DNA of 64,000 nucleotides from Ruania rhizosphaerae (GTDB lineage: Bacteria > Actinomycetota > Actinomycetes > Actinomycetales > Beutenbergiaceae), in NCBI RefSeq assembly GCF_009805705.1, contig NZ_VSMB01000006.1, positions 155,338 through 219,337 of the forward strand, read 5' to 3'. Under the pieces are notes generated by a model that made no database searches, was not told where the DNA came from, and saw only the letters and a program-made list of their open reading frames with translations. The position numbers and the translations under genes were made by a program. The stretch's first letter is position 1. The number at the start of each line of letters is the position of its first letter. Of the stretch, positions 54,991 through 64,000 are shown one piece after another.

Positions 54991-55788
54991 ATGGCCGATC
55001 CAGATCGCTTGCTGACCTTGCTGTGGCGTCACGACCTGCCCACGCATCGTCGGCGCGGGCCAGTGCCTGGGCATTCAGTTGATGAGCTCGTGCGCGCTGC
55101 AGTGGCCCTCGCAGATCACGACGGCGTCGCTTCGGTCACGATGCGCGCCCTCGCCCGGGAGGTCGGGATCGCCCCGATGTCTGTCTACACGCACGTACCC
55201 GACCGGGAGGCGCTGCTGGCACTGATGGTCGACCACGTGCTCGGTGAGCTACCGACCGCCTCGTGGGGCCGCCTCGGATGGCGGCGCCGGGTGCGGCAGG
55301 TAGCCGACGCGCACCTGGCCCTGCTTGCGGCACACGCCTGGCTCACCGACGCCGACGCCCTGAACCGGCCCTCACTGGGGCCGGGCGGCCTCGGAGCCTA
55401 TGAGTGGGAGCTGGGAGCGTTCACTCCCCTCGGGCTCGACGATCTGAGCACCGACCGCGCCCGGGCGCTGGTGCTCGCCTTCGTGCGGGAGAACGCCCGG
55501 TCGGGCCGGCAGGCGCGAGCTGCTGCGGCTGCGCAGAGTGATCAGGATTGGTGGGACGCACACGGGCCGGTGCTCGCGCGCGTGGCCACCGCGGACCGGT
55601 ATCCGCTCGGGACCCGCATCGGCTCGGCGGCGGGTCAGGCGCAAGGGTCGGCCTATGACGGCGACGGGGCGTACGAGTTCGGGGTGGAACGGATCATTGA
55701 CGGTCTCGCGGCGTCCGTCTCGAGGAGGCTGGGTCAGGGGCCGAGTAGCGCGAGCGGCACGACAGCGACGCCATCGTCACGACGATAG
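54991..55788 (+). CDS. TetR family transcriptional regulator
   Basis: Residues ~28-75 are the helix-turn-helix (ALADHDGVASVTMRALAREVGIAPMSVYTHVPDREALLALM). A TetR_C-like ligand domain follows to about residue 245. The last ~19 residues (LGQGPSSASGTTATPSSRR) look like read-through and lie antisense to the end of the DUF4143 gene. A GGGAGGGGAGG stretch sits upstream of the ATG. It probably controls itself and the divergent VOC gene. Confidence 0.88.
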   Translation: MADPDRLLTLLWRHDLPTHRRRGPVPGHSVDELVRAAVALADHDGVASVTMRALAREVGIAPMSVYTHVPDREALLALMVDHVLGELPTASWGRLGWRRRVRQVADAHLALLAAHAWLTDADALNRPSLGPGGLGAYEWELGAFTPLGLDDLSTDRARALVLAFVRENARSGRQARAAAAAQSDQDWWDAHGPVLARVATADRYPLGTRIGSAAGQAQGSAYDGDGAYEFGVERIIDGLAASVSRRLGQGPSSASGTTATPSSRR

Positions 55789-57017
55789 GCATAGGGGCCG
55801 GTGGTGACGATGACTCGGTCGATCAGCGCGTCGCCCAGCTTGTCGTGCAGCCAGTTGAGATGCCGGACATCACGATCGTTGATGGCCTCGGTCAGTTTCA
55901 CCTCGATCGCGATCACGTCGCCATCATCTGTCGTGAGAATGATGTCGACCTCGTGGTCACCCCGGTGGGTGCGTAGGTGTGCGACTTCTAGCTCCAACGG
56001 CTGGGCGTAGACGCGGACACTGAGCGTCACGAGCGACTCGAACAAGGAGCCGAGGAGTGGGCCATCCCGGAACTTCCGATACTCCGGCCGGCGGTCGACG
56101 TCCGTGGTGCCGCCATAGAGCGACTTCTCGGTAGCCCCAAGCAGCCGCGCTGTCAGCGCAGGGTCGGCCAGTTGGTGTTTCGGGGCCCGGCCGAGTCCGG
56201 AGATTCCCGCGCCCCGGGGTTCCCATGCAGGGACCGGGTCCAGTAGCCAGAGCTGTGTCAGCACATCTCGGTAGTCGATGACTGTGCTCCGCGTCGGGCG
56301 CGATGTGGGGGACACGGCGTCCGCGATTGCCTCGAACGAGGCTGTCGTCGAGGTGGCGGCCGAATAGGCGCGGAGCCAGCCGCGCAGGGACTCAGGTCGT
56401 CGGATGATGTTCCCGAGCGCTGGAACCTCCTCAGTGAGAGCGTGGTCGAGGTAGCTCGTCAGCTGCCGTCGTCGGAATGCTGGTGCGTCTGAGCGGATCC
56501 CTGGTAGCCCGGAGGCGAGGATTTCGCGGGTGTAGTCAGCGAGCGTCAGAGTCGTATGGCCCTCGATCCTGTCGTCGTTGCCGTTGACGAGATCGGCCAG
56601 GCTCACGCTCGTGGACTCGAGCTGACGCTCTGCGAAACTGAGTGGCCGCATCCGTAGATTGACGATGCGTCCGGCGCCCGAGTGGATTCGCGTGTCTCGA
56701 GGGATTGCGCTCCCTGTGAGGATGAACCGTCCCGGGCTCCTGTCGAGGTCGACGCTGCGACGGACCGCGTCCCACACAGGAGGATCGAGCTGCCACTCGT
56801 CAATGAGAACGGGGGGATCGAGCCGATCGATGACGCCTCGGTCGCCTCGGAGTGTTGCCAGTTGAGCGGGCCGGTCGAGTTCGAGCGTGGTTGCGGCCAA
56901 GCGCTGTGCGCTCGCGGTCTTGCCTACACCTTTCGGGCCTTGGACGGCGATGGCTGGTACGCCGCCGACGAGAGCAACGAGCTCGCCGTCGATTGTGCGG
57001 TCCACGTAGGAAGCCAT
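55734..57017 (-). CDS. AAA ATPase with C-terminal DUF4143 (PD-(D/E)xK-like) domain
   Basis: The 427-residue protein has Walker A GPKGVGKT (about residue 27), Walker B VLIDEW and sensor FILTGSA. A central helical part follows, and the end is a restriction-nuclease-like fold: EVDIILTTDDGDVIAIEVKL has the Asp and Glu-x-Lys of PD-(D/E)xK sites. DUF4143 ATPases are widespread in accessory DNA, with no settled function. Its 3' end overlaps the tetR 3' end by 55 bases. Its promoter region is AT-rich compared with the neighbourhood, a sign of acquisition. TAGCGT (57029-57024) lies six bases before the ATG. Confidence 0.88.
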   Translation of the reverse strand: MASYVDRTIDGELVALVGGVPAIAVQGPKGVGKTASAQRLAATTLELDRPAQLATLRGDRGVIDRLDPPVLIDEWQLDPPVWDAVRRSVDLDRSPGRFILTGSAIPRDTRIHSGAGRIVNLRMRPLSFAERQLESTSVSLADLVNGNDDRIEGHTTLTLADYTREILASGLPGIRSDAPAFRRRQLTSYLDHALTEEVPALGNIIRRPESLRGWLRAYSAATSTTASFEAIADAVSPTSRPTRSTVIDYRDVLTQLWLLDPVPAWEPRGAGISGLGRAPKHQLADPALTARLLGATEKSLYGGTTDVDRRPEYRKFRDGPLLGSLFESLVTLSVRVYAQPLELEVAHLRTHRGDHEVDIILTTDDGDVIAIEVKLTEAINDRDVRHLNWLHDKLGDALIDRVIVTTGPYAYRRDDGVAVVPLALLGP

Positions 57018-57053
57018 GCTCGGACGCTACAGGATCGCGGGCTCAAACTCTAC

Positions 57054-57081
57054 AATTTTGTACCTTGTAACTGTACAAATT
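57054..57081. promoter_or_regulatory. AT-rich inverted repeat upstream of the DUF4143 gene
   Basis: AATTTTGTAC (57054-57063) and GTACAAATT (57073-57081) face each other across CTTGTAACT. It is located just upstream of the expected -35 region of the DUF4143 gene. It may be a regulator site; no regulator is assigned. Confidence 0.45.
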
Positions 57082-57122
57082 CGTCCCACCATACTTGACA
57101 GATTCGTCGACGACGATCACCT

Positions 57123-58397
57123 TCAGGTGAAAAACCGGAACAACGGCGAGTCCGGGGAGATCACCTCGTAGTGGAGCCCGGAGGCATCCATCCGCTCGCG
57201 GAGGGGCTCATAGCCGTCCGCCGAGCCGAGCGTCAGACCCACGAACGCCGGCCCGGTCTCCCGGTTGGAACGCTTGGTGTACTCGAACAGGGAGATGTCG
57301 TCGTCCGGTCCGAGCACGTGGTCCAGGAAGCGGCGCAGGGCTCCGGGCTCCTGCGGGAAGTCGATCACGAAGTAGTGCCGCAGGCCGGAGTGGAGCAGGG
57401 CACGCTCCTCCACCTCGGCGTAACGGGAGATGTCGTTGTTCCCGCCGGAGAGCACGCACACCACGGTCTGGCCCGGGTGGATCTCCACCGGGGCCCCTGA
57501 TCCGGCTGGGCCCACGGCAGCGAGTGCGAGCGTCCCGGCCGGCTCGGCGACGATCCCCTCGGTCTGATACAACGCCAGCATCTCCGCGCAGAGCCTGCCC
57601 TCAGGCACCGTGGTCATCACCAACTGCAGTGCCGAGGCGATCTCGAACGGGACCTGGCCGACCTGACGCACCGCGGCGCCGTCGACGAAGGTATCGATCT
57701 CCTCCAGCCGCACCGGTCCACCGGCCGCCAGCGCAGCCGCCATACTCGCCGCCCCGCCCGGCTCCACGCCGACCACGCGTGTGCCCGGGCACGCATCGGC
57801 GAGATAGGTGCCCATCCCGGCGATCAAGCCACCTCCGCCCACCGGCACGACCACCAGATCCGGAGCATGGCCCAGCTGGTCGTGCAACTCTTTCGCCACC
57901 GTGCCCTGCCCAGCGATCGTGCGCGCGTCGTCGAACGGGTGCACCTGCACGGCACCGTCCGCCTCCGCGAAGTCCCGCGCCGCGGCCGACGCTTCATCGA
58001 ATGTCGACCCCACGGGCACCAGCGTCACCTGCTCGCCACCCAGTTCGGCGATCCGTTCCAGCTTCTGTTTCGGCGTGGTCCGAGGAACGAAGATCCGCCC
58101 GGCGATGTCCAGCTCGTGGCAGGCCTTCGCCACACCCTGCGCATGGTTCCCTGCACTCGCGCACACCACCCCGCGAGCCCGCTCGGACTCGGTCAGGCGC
58201 AGCATCAGGTTGAAAGCGCCCCGCACCTTGTACGAGCGCACGCTCTGCTGATCCTCACGCTTGAGCAGCACCGCGGCGCCGGTGGCGATGCTCATCCGCT
58301 CCCACCGTTGCAGCGGGGTGCGTTCGACGGCGTGCTGGACCCGTTGCGCCGCCTCCCGGACGGCAGCAGCGGTCACGGTGGGAGAGAGCGCGGGCAT
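57123..58397 (-). CDS. ilvA: Threonine ammonia-lyase (dehydratase)
   Basis: It deaminates threonine to 2-oxobutanoate with PLP, feeding isoleucine synthesis. The PLP lysine is in RSYKVRGAFN (about residue 55). SAGNHAQGVA, VPVGGGGLIAGMG and LSGGNNDISRY are the phosphate- and cofactor-contacting parts. The last ~85 residues form one ACT-like regulatory domain (YFVIDFPQEPGALRRFLDHVLG). At 424 residues it is the short type. TAGACT (58410-58405) lies seven bases before ATG 58397, so it is probably leaderless. Confidence 0.95.
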   Translation of the reverse strand: MPALSPTVTAAAVREAAQRVQHAVERTPLQRWERMSIATGAAVLLKREDQQSVRSYKVRGAFNLMLRLTESERARGVVCASAGNHAQGVAKACHELDIAGRIFVPRTTPKQKLERIAELGGEQVTLVPVGSTFDEASAAARDFAEADGAVQVHPFDDARTIAGQGTVAKELHDQLGHAPDLVVVPVGGGGLIAGMGTYLADACPGTRVVGVEPGGAASMAAALAAGGPVRLEEIDTFVDGAAVRQVGQVPFEIASALQLVMTTVPEGRLCAEMLALYQTEGIVAEPAGTLALAAVGPAGSGAPVEIHPGQTVVCVLSGGNNDISRYAEVEERALLHSGLRHYFVIDFPQEPGALRRFLDHVLGPDDDISLFEYTKRSNRETGPAFVGLTLGSADGYEPLRERMDASGLHYEVISPDSPLFRFFT

Positions 58398-58470
58398 GAA
58401 CCGGAGTCTAGAAGGTGGTCGCGGCGGGCGCCGATTCCGTCTTGTCGGGGGCATGTGTTAGACCGGGGGC

Positions 58471-59541
58471 ATGGATGCCTGGCTCGTTGCCCTGATCGCG
58501 ATCGCCGCCGCTGTGGCGGGTGTGGTGGTCGTGCTCCTCATCGCCAACGTGATGCTGCTGCGCATCGGGCGCCGGATCCGCCTCGTCCGCACCGCCTGGT
58601 TGAAGATGCGACGTCCGCTGGCCGCGCTGCTGCTCTCGATCGCACTGCGCGTGGCGGTATCCCAGACGCTGGAGGACTCCACGCTGCGGACGGTGGCGAT
58701 GCACGCGCTGCTGATCGCCATCCTCGTCTCAGCCGTCTGGTTCGTCGAACGGCTCGTCCTGGCCTGGCTGGTGCACCTGCAGGAGCACATGATGGCGCGG
58801 ATGCACGACGACGATCGCGCACGACGCCGGGTCGAGACGCAGATGATCCTCATCCGCCGCATCGTGGATGTCGCCTTTGCAGTGATCGCCGTGGCGATGG
58901 TGCTGCTCACTTTCCCGGGCGTAGAGCGGATCGGTGCGACCGTCCTGGCCTCGGCCGGTCTGTTCTCCGTGGTGCTCGGTATCGCCGCTCAGTCCACCCT
59001 CGGGAACGTCTTCGCCGGTCTGCAGCTCGCCTTCACCGATGCGATCCGCATCGGGGACGTCGTCGAGGTCGACGGTACGTGGAGCACGATCGAGGACATC
59101 ACCCTCTCCTACGTGGTGGTCAGCATCTGGGACGAACGCCACAAGGTGCTGCCCTCCACCTACTTCACCACGACCCCGTTCATCAACTGGAGCCGCACAG
59201 GTGACACCGTCACCGGTGTCATCTACTTCTCGCTCGACTGGCGGGTCGATCTGACCCGTCTGCGTGCGGCCTTCGAGAAGATCGTCGACGAGAGCGGACT
59301 GTGGGACGGGCGCGCGCGCTCGATCCTGGTCACCGACTCCACCGGGGATCGGCTGACAGTGCGGGCGCTCGTGACCAGCGTCAACAGCGACGCCGACTGG
59401 ACCCTGCGTTGCTATGTGCGTGAGCACCTGGCGATGTGGGTACGTGAGAACAACCCGGAGGCACTGCCCGTGCAACGGGTGATCCTTCCCGACGAGCTCG
59501 AACGCGCCACCGTGGAACGACCGGCCGTTCGACGGGACTGA
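58471..59541 (+). CDS. Small-conductance mechanosensitive channel (MscS family)
   Basis: The 356-residue protein has three to four helices before the pore helix, whose region reads LASAGLFSVVLGIAAQSTLGNVFAGLQLAFTDAIRIGDVVEV, the MscS signature. A cytoplasmic beta-domain follows (WSTIEDITLSYVVVSIWDERHKVLPSTYF), then the C-terminal alpha/beta domain. It releases solutes on hypo-osmotic shock. GGGGG sits three bases before the ATG, but TAGACC six bases upstream may make it leaderless. Divergent from ilvA. Confidence 0.92.
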   Translation: MDAWLVALIAIAAAVAGVVVVLLIANVMLLRIGRRIRLVRTAWLKMRRPLAALLLSIALRVAVSQTLEDSTLRTVAMHALLIAILVSAVWFVERLVLAWLVHLQEHMMARMHDDDRARRRVETQMILIRRIVDVAFAVIAVAMVLLTFPGVERIGATVLASAGLFSVVLGIAAQSTLGNVFAGLQLAFTDAIRIGDVVEVDGTWSTIEDITLSYVVVSIWDERHKVLPSTYFTTTPFINWSRTGDTVTGVIYFSLDWRVDLTRLRAAFEKIVDESGLWDGRARSILVTDSTGDRLTVRALVTSVNSDADWTLRCYVREHLAMWVRENNPEALPVQRVILPDELERATVERPAVRRD

Positions 59542-59624
59542 GGGGTCGCCGACCTCCCGGGGATCTGGCCGCAGCACGGCCACCGGCCCGAGATCGCACC
59601 AGCCCGGGACGGCACCCGTCCGGT

Positions 59625-61505
59625 TCAGAGACCGGCTGCCTCGCTCACGTCGGCGATGAGGTCCTGCAGCCTGGCCGCCGCCCGAGCACGTGCCGACGCC
59701 ACCGGTTCGCAGTCCTCCACCGGTTCGACCACCTCCAGGTAGCACTTGACCTTCGGCTCGGTGCCGCTGGGGCGCACGATCACGCGGTCCCCGGCCTCGG
59801 TCAGGTACAGCAGCCCGTCCGTGGGCGGCAGGTCCGGCTCGCCTGGAGCGCCGCCGTCGCGCAAATCCACCGACTTCACGACGGCGGAGCCCGCCAGTGC
59901 GGTCGGCGGCGCCTGCCGTAGGCGCTCCATCGTGCGGGAGATCCTGGCCAGATCGCTCACGCGCACCGTCAGTGGTGCTGTGGCGTGCACTCCGTGCGTG
60001 CGTGCTAGATCATCGAGAGCGTCGAGCATCGTTCGCCCCTGCGCATGCAAGCCGGCGGCCAGGTCCGCGATCCGGACGGCGGCGCTGATGCCGTCCTTGT
60101 CGCGGACGGCGCCGGGGTCGACGCAGTAGCCGAGCGCCTCCTCGTAGCCGTACACCAGGCCCGGGACTCGGCTGATCCACTTGAAGCCGGTGAGCGTGGC
60201 ACGATGCCGCAGCCCGTGCGCAGCGGCGATCGAGGCCAGCATGCGCGAGGAGACGATCGAGCTGGCGAGGACGGGGACCCCGACTGCACCGACCACAACC
60301 TCACCCCGGGTGAGGTTGTGGTCGGTGTGGGTCGGATAATCGACGTCAACTTCACCCCCGGCGAGGTTGCCGTCGGTTCGAGGGGGTCCGCCGACGGCCA
60401 GGCGTGCCGCCTGCTCCCCGAGCAGGGCGCCGACCTCGTCGCCGGTGAGCTGCCTCCAGCCGCCCTCGGCTGCTGGATCCGGGACGGCCACCGAACACCG
60501 GTCCGCGTCGGGGTCGTTGGCGAGCACCAGGTCCGCATCCTGCGCTCGCGCCGCCGCGAACGCCAGGTCGAGTGCCCCGGGCTCCTCCGGGTTGGGGAAG
60601 GTGACGGTCGGGAAGTCGGGATCGGGGTCAGCCTGCTCCCGGACAAGCTGGACGTCGCTGAACCCTGCCGTCCGCAACACCTCATGCGCAAGCGCGCCAC
60701 CCACCCCGTGCATGGGAGTGAGCACGATCCGCAGCCCTGCCCGGGCCCGATCCGACACCTCGTCATTGGTGAGGGATGCGGCCCGGGTGAGGTACGCCGT
60801 CGTGAGATCCTCCCCGAGCACCTCGATCGTGCCGCCGGTGCGCTCAGCATCCTCGGCAGCACGCGGGACGGACGCCACGGAGGCCACCGCCGCGATGTGA
60901 GCCGCGATCTCAGCATCGGCCGGTGGCACGATCTGCGCCCCCTCACCGGAACCTGTGACGACCCGTCCGCCGAGGTAGACCTTGTACCCGTTGTCCTCGG
61001 GTGGGTTGTGCGAGGCGGTCACCATCACCCCGGCATCGGCACGCAGATACCGGACGGCGAAGGCGAGCACCGGCGTCGGCAGCGCCCCGGGGAGCAGCAA
61101 CGCCCGCCCTCCCGCACCCGCGACCACCTCGGCGGTGTCCTGTGCGAAGGCCTGGGACCCGTAGCGGGCGTCGTACCCGATCGCCACCGTCGGAGCGGCG
61201 CCCCGGAGAGACTCGCGCAGGAACGCTGCCAGCCCCGCGGCGGCACGGATCACCACCGCCCGGTTCATCCGGTGCGGACCCGCGCCGAGCCGTCCGCGCA
61301 GCCCCGCGGTACCGAACGTCAGCGGCCCGGAGAACCGGTCAGCGAGGCCGGCCAGCGCGGCGTCGCGCTCGGATTCCTCCACCCCGCCGCCCTCGGCATA
61401 GGCCAGCAACTCGCGCAGTTCATCCACCGAGGCCGGGTCGGGATCGTCCTCGATCCAGGTGCGCACCTGGGTGAGGAGCGCCTCGTGGTCGCCCCCGGCG
61501 TTCAT
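59625..61505 (-). CDS. Phosphohexomutase (phosphomannomutase/phosphoglucomutase) with palindrome-encoded insert
   Basis: The 626-residue enzyme interconverts hexose-1- and hexose-6-phosphates. FGTAGLRG near the start, [14 protein letters not shown] with the phosphoserine (about residue 164), [12 protein letters not shown] metal loop (about 332), GFKWI sugar loop and SGTEPKVK near the C-terminus are intact. Between EQAARLA and [14 protein letters not shown] (about residues 372-412), where relatives have a short link, lie ~38 extra residues with the repeated peptide [13 protein letters not shown] / [13 protein letters not shown]. This insert is encoded by two tandem palindromes. ATG overlaps the punA stop. 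A link to deoA/punA (pentose phosphomutase activity) is possible. Confidence 0.92.
   Translation of the reverse strand: MNAGGDHEALLTQVRTWIEDDPDPASVDELRELLAYAEGGGVEESERDAALAGLADRFSGPLTFGTAGLRGRLGAGPHRMNRAVVIRAAAGLAAFLRESLRGAAPTVAIGYDARYGSQAFAQDTAEVVAGAGGRALLLPGALPTPVLAFAVRYLRADAGVMVTASHNPPEDNGYKVYLGGRVVTGSGEGAQIVPPADAEIAAHIAAVASVASVPRAAEDAERTGGTIEVLGEDLTTAYLTRAASLTNDEVSDRARAGLRIVLTPMHGVGGALAHEVLRTAGFSDVQLVREQADPDPDFPTVTFPNPEEPGALDLAFAAARAQDADLVLANDPDADRCSVAVPDPAAEGGWRQLTGDEVGALLGEQAARLAVGGPPRTDGNLAGGEVDVDYPTHTDHNLTRGEVVVGAVGVPVLASSIVSSRMLASIAAAHGLRHRATLTGFKWISRVPGLVYGYEEALGYCVDPGAVRDKDGISAAVRIADLAAGLHAQGRTMLDALDDLARTHGVHATAPLTVRVSDLARISRTMERLRQAPPTALAGSAVVKSVDLRDGGAPGEPDLPPTDGLLYLTEAGDRVIVRPSGTEPKVKCYLEVVEPVEDCEPVASARARAAARLQDLIADVSEAAGL
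60286..60376. repeat. Two tandem palindromes inside the phosphohexomutase coding region
   Basis: Copy 1 has 19-base perfectly complementary arms (60288-60306 and 60308-60326, core GACCACAACCTCACC) with one central base. Copy 2 (about 60336-60376) has the same plan with arms CGACGTCAACTTCACC and GGCGAGGTTGCCGTCG, now three mismatches. Comparing the copies, CAAC[CT]TCACCCC[GC]GG[CT]GAGGTTG is shared. Reading frame is kept through both, so the element has added peptide to an enzyme that needs none there. Confidence 0.85.
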
Positions 61506-62368
61506 GGCAGCGCCCGGCGCACGATCTGGGCCAGCAACTCCGAGATGCGGGGTGCCGCAGCCTGACCCGCTTCGATCACCTCCGCGTGCGAGAGCGGTTC
61601 CGGCGAGATCCCCGCCGCCAGGTTGGTCACCAGCGAGACGCCCAGCACCTCCAGCCCTGCGTGCCGGGCCGCGATCGCCTCCAGCGCCGTCGACATCCCC
61701 ACCAGGTCGCCCCCGAGCCGGCCGGCCATCTGCACCTCCGCGGGCGTCTCGTAGTGCGGGCCACGGAACTGGCAGTAGACGCCCTCGTCCAGGCTCGGAT
61801 CCACCTCTTGGGCGATCCCGCGCAGCCGCGGGGAGTACAGATCGGTGAGATCGACGAACGTCGCGCCCTCGAGCGGGGAGGTCGCGGTGAGGTTGAGGTG
61901 GTCGCTGATCAGTACCGGCGTGCCGGGCGCCCACTCCGCGCGGAGCCCGCCGCACCCGTTGGTCAGCACCACGATCGAGGCGCCGGTAGCCGCCGCTGTT
62001 CGCACGCCGTGCGCCACCCGCCGCACGCCACGGCCCTCGTAGAAGTGCGTTCGCGCGCCCAGCACGAGAGCGTGCCGGCCGGTGCCCGCGGCGTCGGTGT
62101 AGCGCACCGAGCGCAACGTGCCGGAGTGGCCCGGTACCCCCGAGCGGCTGAAACCGGGAACCTCCTCGGCCGGGATCTGCGCGATCGTCTCGCCGAGCAC
62201 GTCCGCCGCCGGTCCCCACCCGGAACCGAGGACGAGGGCGATGTCGTGCCGTTCGACCCCGGAGCGGTCGGCGATCACGGCAGCTGCCTGCCGCGCTGCC
62301 TCCATCGGGTCGGTCGCGGGGTCGTCAAGGTCGAGGGGAGTGCCGGTCTCGGGCGTCGTCTTGCTCAC
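61502..62368 (-). CDS. punA: Purine nucleoside phosphorylase (trimeric type)
   Basis: It phosphorolyses inosine, guanosine and their deoxy forms. The phosphate loop LGSGWGP, the GHSGTL His loop, [22 protein letters not shown] (purine-site Glu region) and [30 protein letters not shown] match the PNP/MTAP family. The 288 residues are typical. GTG 62368 is chosen because TATCTT (62381-62376, minus strand) precedes it by seven bases, suggesting a leaderless start. The phosphohexomutase gene begins in its stop codon. It can take the inosine made by add. Confidence 0.94.
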   Translation of the reverse strand: MSKTTPETGTPLDLDDPATDPMEAARQAAAVIADRSGVERHDIALVLGSGWGPAADVLGETIAQIPAEEVPGFSRSGVPGHSGTLRSVRYTDAAGTGRHALVLGARTHFYEGRGVRRVAHGVRTAAATGASIVVLTNGCGGLRAEWAPGTPVLISDHLNLTATSPLEGATFVDLTDLYSPRLRGIAQEVDPSLDEGVYCQFRGPHYETPAEVQMAGRLGGDLVGMSTALEAIAARHAGLEVLGVSLVTNLAAGISPEPLSHAEVIEAGQAAAPRISELLAQIVRRALP

Positions 62369-62375
62369 AGGAGCG

Positions 62376-62400
62376 AAGATACCTGCGCAGACGGCACAAT
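62376..62400. promoter_or_regulatory. Back-to-back -10 boxes of punA and the lpdA-like gene
   Basis: TATCTT on the minus strand (62381-62376) is seven bases before the punA GTG. CACAAT on the plus strand (62395-62400) is seven bases before GTG 62408. The plus-strand box departs from TANNNT in its first base. Confidence 0.4.
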
Positions 62401-62407
62401 GGGCCGG

Positions 62408-63865
62408 GTGACGACGACACCAGATGCACCAGCAACGTCCGAGCAGAGCAGTGGAGTGGGCAGGTCCAGCACGCGGGAGGGGTCCCGCGTCGTCATCGTC
62501 GGGGGAGGACCAGGCGGCTACGAGGCGGCGCTCGTCGCGCGCCAGCTCGGTGCCGACGTCACCCTCGTCGAACGCCAGGGCCTCGGCGGATCCGCCGTGC
62601 TGACCGACGTCGTCCCCTCCAAGACCCTCATCGCCACCGCCGAGTGGATGACCCTCACCGAGAGCGCCGGCGAGCTCGGCATCCGGCCCCGAGCCGACGA
62701 GGAGATCTCCTACGACGCCGACTTCGGCACCGTCAACGCCCGTGTCATGGCGCTCGCGAACAAGCAGAGCGCCGACATCCGCACCCGGCTCGAACGCGAA
62801 GGCGTCCGCGTGATCGACGGCACCGGGCGCCTGAACGGCCCGCACGAGGTGATCGCCACCACCCGGCACGGTCAGATGCAGCTTCCCGCCGACGTGGTGC
62901 TGCTCGCCACCGGCGCCAGGCCGCGTGAGCTGGCGACGGCGCAGCCCGACGGCGAACGCATCCTCACCTGGACCCAGCTGTACCACCTGAACGAGATCCC
63001 GGAGCGACTCATCGTCGTCGGTTCCGGGGTGACCGGGGCAGAGTTCGCGGGAGCCTACAACGCCCTCGGCGCCGACGTGGTGCTGGTCTCCAGCCGCGAC
63101 CGGGTCCTACCCGGTGAGGATGCCGACGCCGCCGAGCTGATTGAAGAGGTTTTCAAGAGGCGAGGGATGGAGGTGCTCTCCCGATCCCGCGCAGCGTCCG
63201 CACGGCGGACCGAGGACGGGGTGGAGGTCGAGCTCGCCGACGGGCGGATCGTGACGGGGTCGCACTGCCTCATCGCCGTCGGCGGGGTGCCCAATACCGA
63301 GGATCTCGGACTGGCCGAGGCCGGGGTCGCAGTGAACGAGCGTGGCCACATCCAGGTCGACCGCGTCTCCCGTTCGACCGTCCGGGGTGTGTACGCGGCC
63401 GGCGACTGCACCGGCGTCCTGCCGCTGGCCTCGGTGGCCGCGATGCAGGGTCGGATCGCGATGTGGCACTCGCTCGGGGATGCGGTCTCACCGCTCGACC
63501 TCGGGCAGGTCTCAGCGAACATCTTCACCGCCCCGGAGATCGCCACCGTCGGGATCGCGCAGCACAAGATCGACTCCGGCGAGGTGGACGGGGCCGTCAC
63601 CACGCTTCCCCTGGCCCGCAACCCCCGGGCGAAGATGCTCGGCATCAACGAGGGATTCGTGAAGCTGTTCTCCCGCCGGACCTCGGGCACCGTGATCGGC
63701 GGTGTGGTCGTCGCCCCGCGCGCGAGTGAACTGATCTTCCCCATCACCCTGGCTATCTCGAACCGGCTCACCGTCGATCAGGTAGCCGGAGCGTTCACCG
63801 TCTACCCGTCGTTGTCCGGCTCGATCGCCGAAGCGGCGAGAACGTTGCACGACGCCCGCGGATAG
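62408..63865 (+). CDS. LpdA-like NAD(P)H:quinone flavoprotein reductase
   Basis: The protein has the fold of dihydrolipoamide dehydrogenases: FAD motif [21 protein letters not shown] motif [19 protein letters not shown] and a C-terminal dimer domain. The redox-active CxxxxC pair is absent: [15 protein letters not shown] occupies its place, so it cannot be a disulfide reductase. M. tuberculosis LpdA (Rv3303c) has the same change and reduces quinones, which fits best. GTG 62408 is chosen because of a -10-like CACAAT; ATG 62399 is the alternative. 485 residues plus stop. Confidence 0.9.
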   Translation: MTTTPDAPATSEQSSGVGRSSTREGSRVVIVGGGPGGYEAALVARQLGADVTLVERQGLGGSAVLTDVVPSKTLIATAEWMTLTESAGELGIRPRADEEISYDADFGTVNARVMALANKQSADIRTRLEREGVRVIDGTGRLNGPHEVIATTRHGQMQLPADVVLLATGARPRELATAQPDGERILTWTQLYHLNEIPERLIVVGSGVTGAEFAGAYNALGADVVLVSSRDRVLPGEDADAAELIEEVFKRRGMEVLSRSRAASARRTEDGVEVELADGRIVTGSHCLIAVGGVPNTEDLGLAEAGVAVNERGHIQVDRVSRSTVRGVYAAGDCTGVLPLASVAAMQGRIAMWHSLGDAVSPLDLGQVSANIFTAPEIATVGIAQHKIDSGEVDGAVTTLPLARNPRAKMLGINEGFVKLFSRRTSGTVIGGVVVAPRASELIFPITLAISNRLTVDQVAGAFTVYPSLSGSIAEAARTLHDARG

Positions 63866-64000
63866 CGGCCCCGGAGCAGATCCGTGAAGGCGGCGAGTTC
63901 ATGGGCGAGTTGAGTCGGCGAGGGTGGCCTGGGTGTCGAAAATCCGCGGTGGATTCATACGGTCGTTGCGACAAGTGGTGATCGTGGGAGGTCGTGATGG
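63866..64000. other. Right edge; possible start of another gene at 63997
   Basis: The last 135 bases hold no complete gene. At the edge GGGAGG (63986-63991) precedes ATG 63997 with proper spacing, so a plus-strand gene probably starts here and is cut by the window. Nothing of its product can be read. Confidence 0.35.

Noticed and set aside
57093..57098. TTGACA box on the plus strand
   Set aside because: It matches a -35 consensus, but no plus-strand gene follows; both neighbours are on the minus strand.
63930..64000. Possible left end of an insertion sequence
   Set aside because: The edge sequence with ATG 63997 could be a transposase start, but with no second end or coding part visible it cannot be supported.

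Overview
The window is GC-rich actinobacterial chromosome. Gene content, the many GTG starts and the order sucC-sucD-perM-purN-purH (also seen around Rv0951-Rv0957 of Mycobacterium tuberculosis) point to the Actinomycetia. The one-carbon genes and the DUF3017 gene beside mdh suggest a Micrococcales lineage such as Ruania, Georgenia or Beutenbergia; the genus is a guess. I saw no rRNA, tRNA, CRISPR array or prophage. Most of the DNA is ordinary chromosomal backbone.

Layout. 0-8 kb: tail of an SGNH/acyltransferase, succinyl-CoA synthetase (sucCD), perM, purN and purH, with a ZTP riboswitch before purH. 8-16 kb: a Fic protein with a striking inverted repeat at its promoter, an FAD reductase, DUF3017, aquaporin, malate dehydrogenase and a GH38 alpha-mannosidase. 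16-22.5 kb: a tandem pair of Pro/Gly-rich membrane paralogues, purU, a GNAT protein, then a second ZTP riboswitch driving glyA-folD. 22.5-34.5 kb: MarR/MMPL, xthA, Nudix, galT-galK, a 2H phosphoesterase, YihY, manC and an M20 amidohydrolase. 34.5-44 kb: a nucleoside uptake and salvage cluster (bmpA, ABC ATPase, two permeases, cdd, deoA, two DUF202 proteins, add). 44-52.5 kb: HxlR regulator and partner, an amino-acid-type ABC transporter, an orphan VapB-like antitoxin, and deoC with a catalytic aldehyde dehydrogenase plus an aldehyde dehydrogenase-like protein lacking the catalytic Cys. 52.5-64 kb: CYTH, DUF4166 with a truncated SRPBCC gene, VOC/TetR, a DUF4143 ATPase with an AT-rich promoter, ilvA, mscS, phosphohexomutase, purine nucleoside phosphorylase and an LpdA-like flavoprotein.

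How the genes work together. Two metabolic themes recur. The first is one-carbon and purine metabolism: purN, purH, purU, glyA and folD, two of these transcription units under ZTP riboswitches. The second is nucleoside scavenging: uptake, deamination (cdd, add), phosphorolysis (deoA, punA), and deoxyribose-5-phosphate cleavage (deoC) with dehydrogenases suited to remove the acetaldehyde.

The most unusual material is not a gene family but small repeats. Several families of long imperfect palindromes sit in intergenic gaps, mostly at gene 3' ends, and two copies of yet another palindrome lie in tandem and in frame inside the phosphohexomutase gene, adding about 38 residues. About 17 genes have a TANNNT box 6-8 bases before the start codon, which suggests widespread leaderless transcription.
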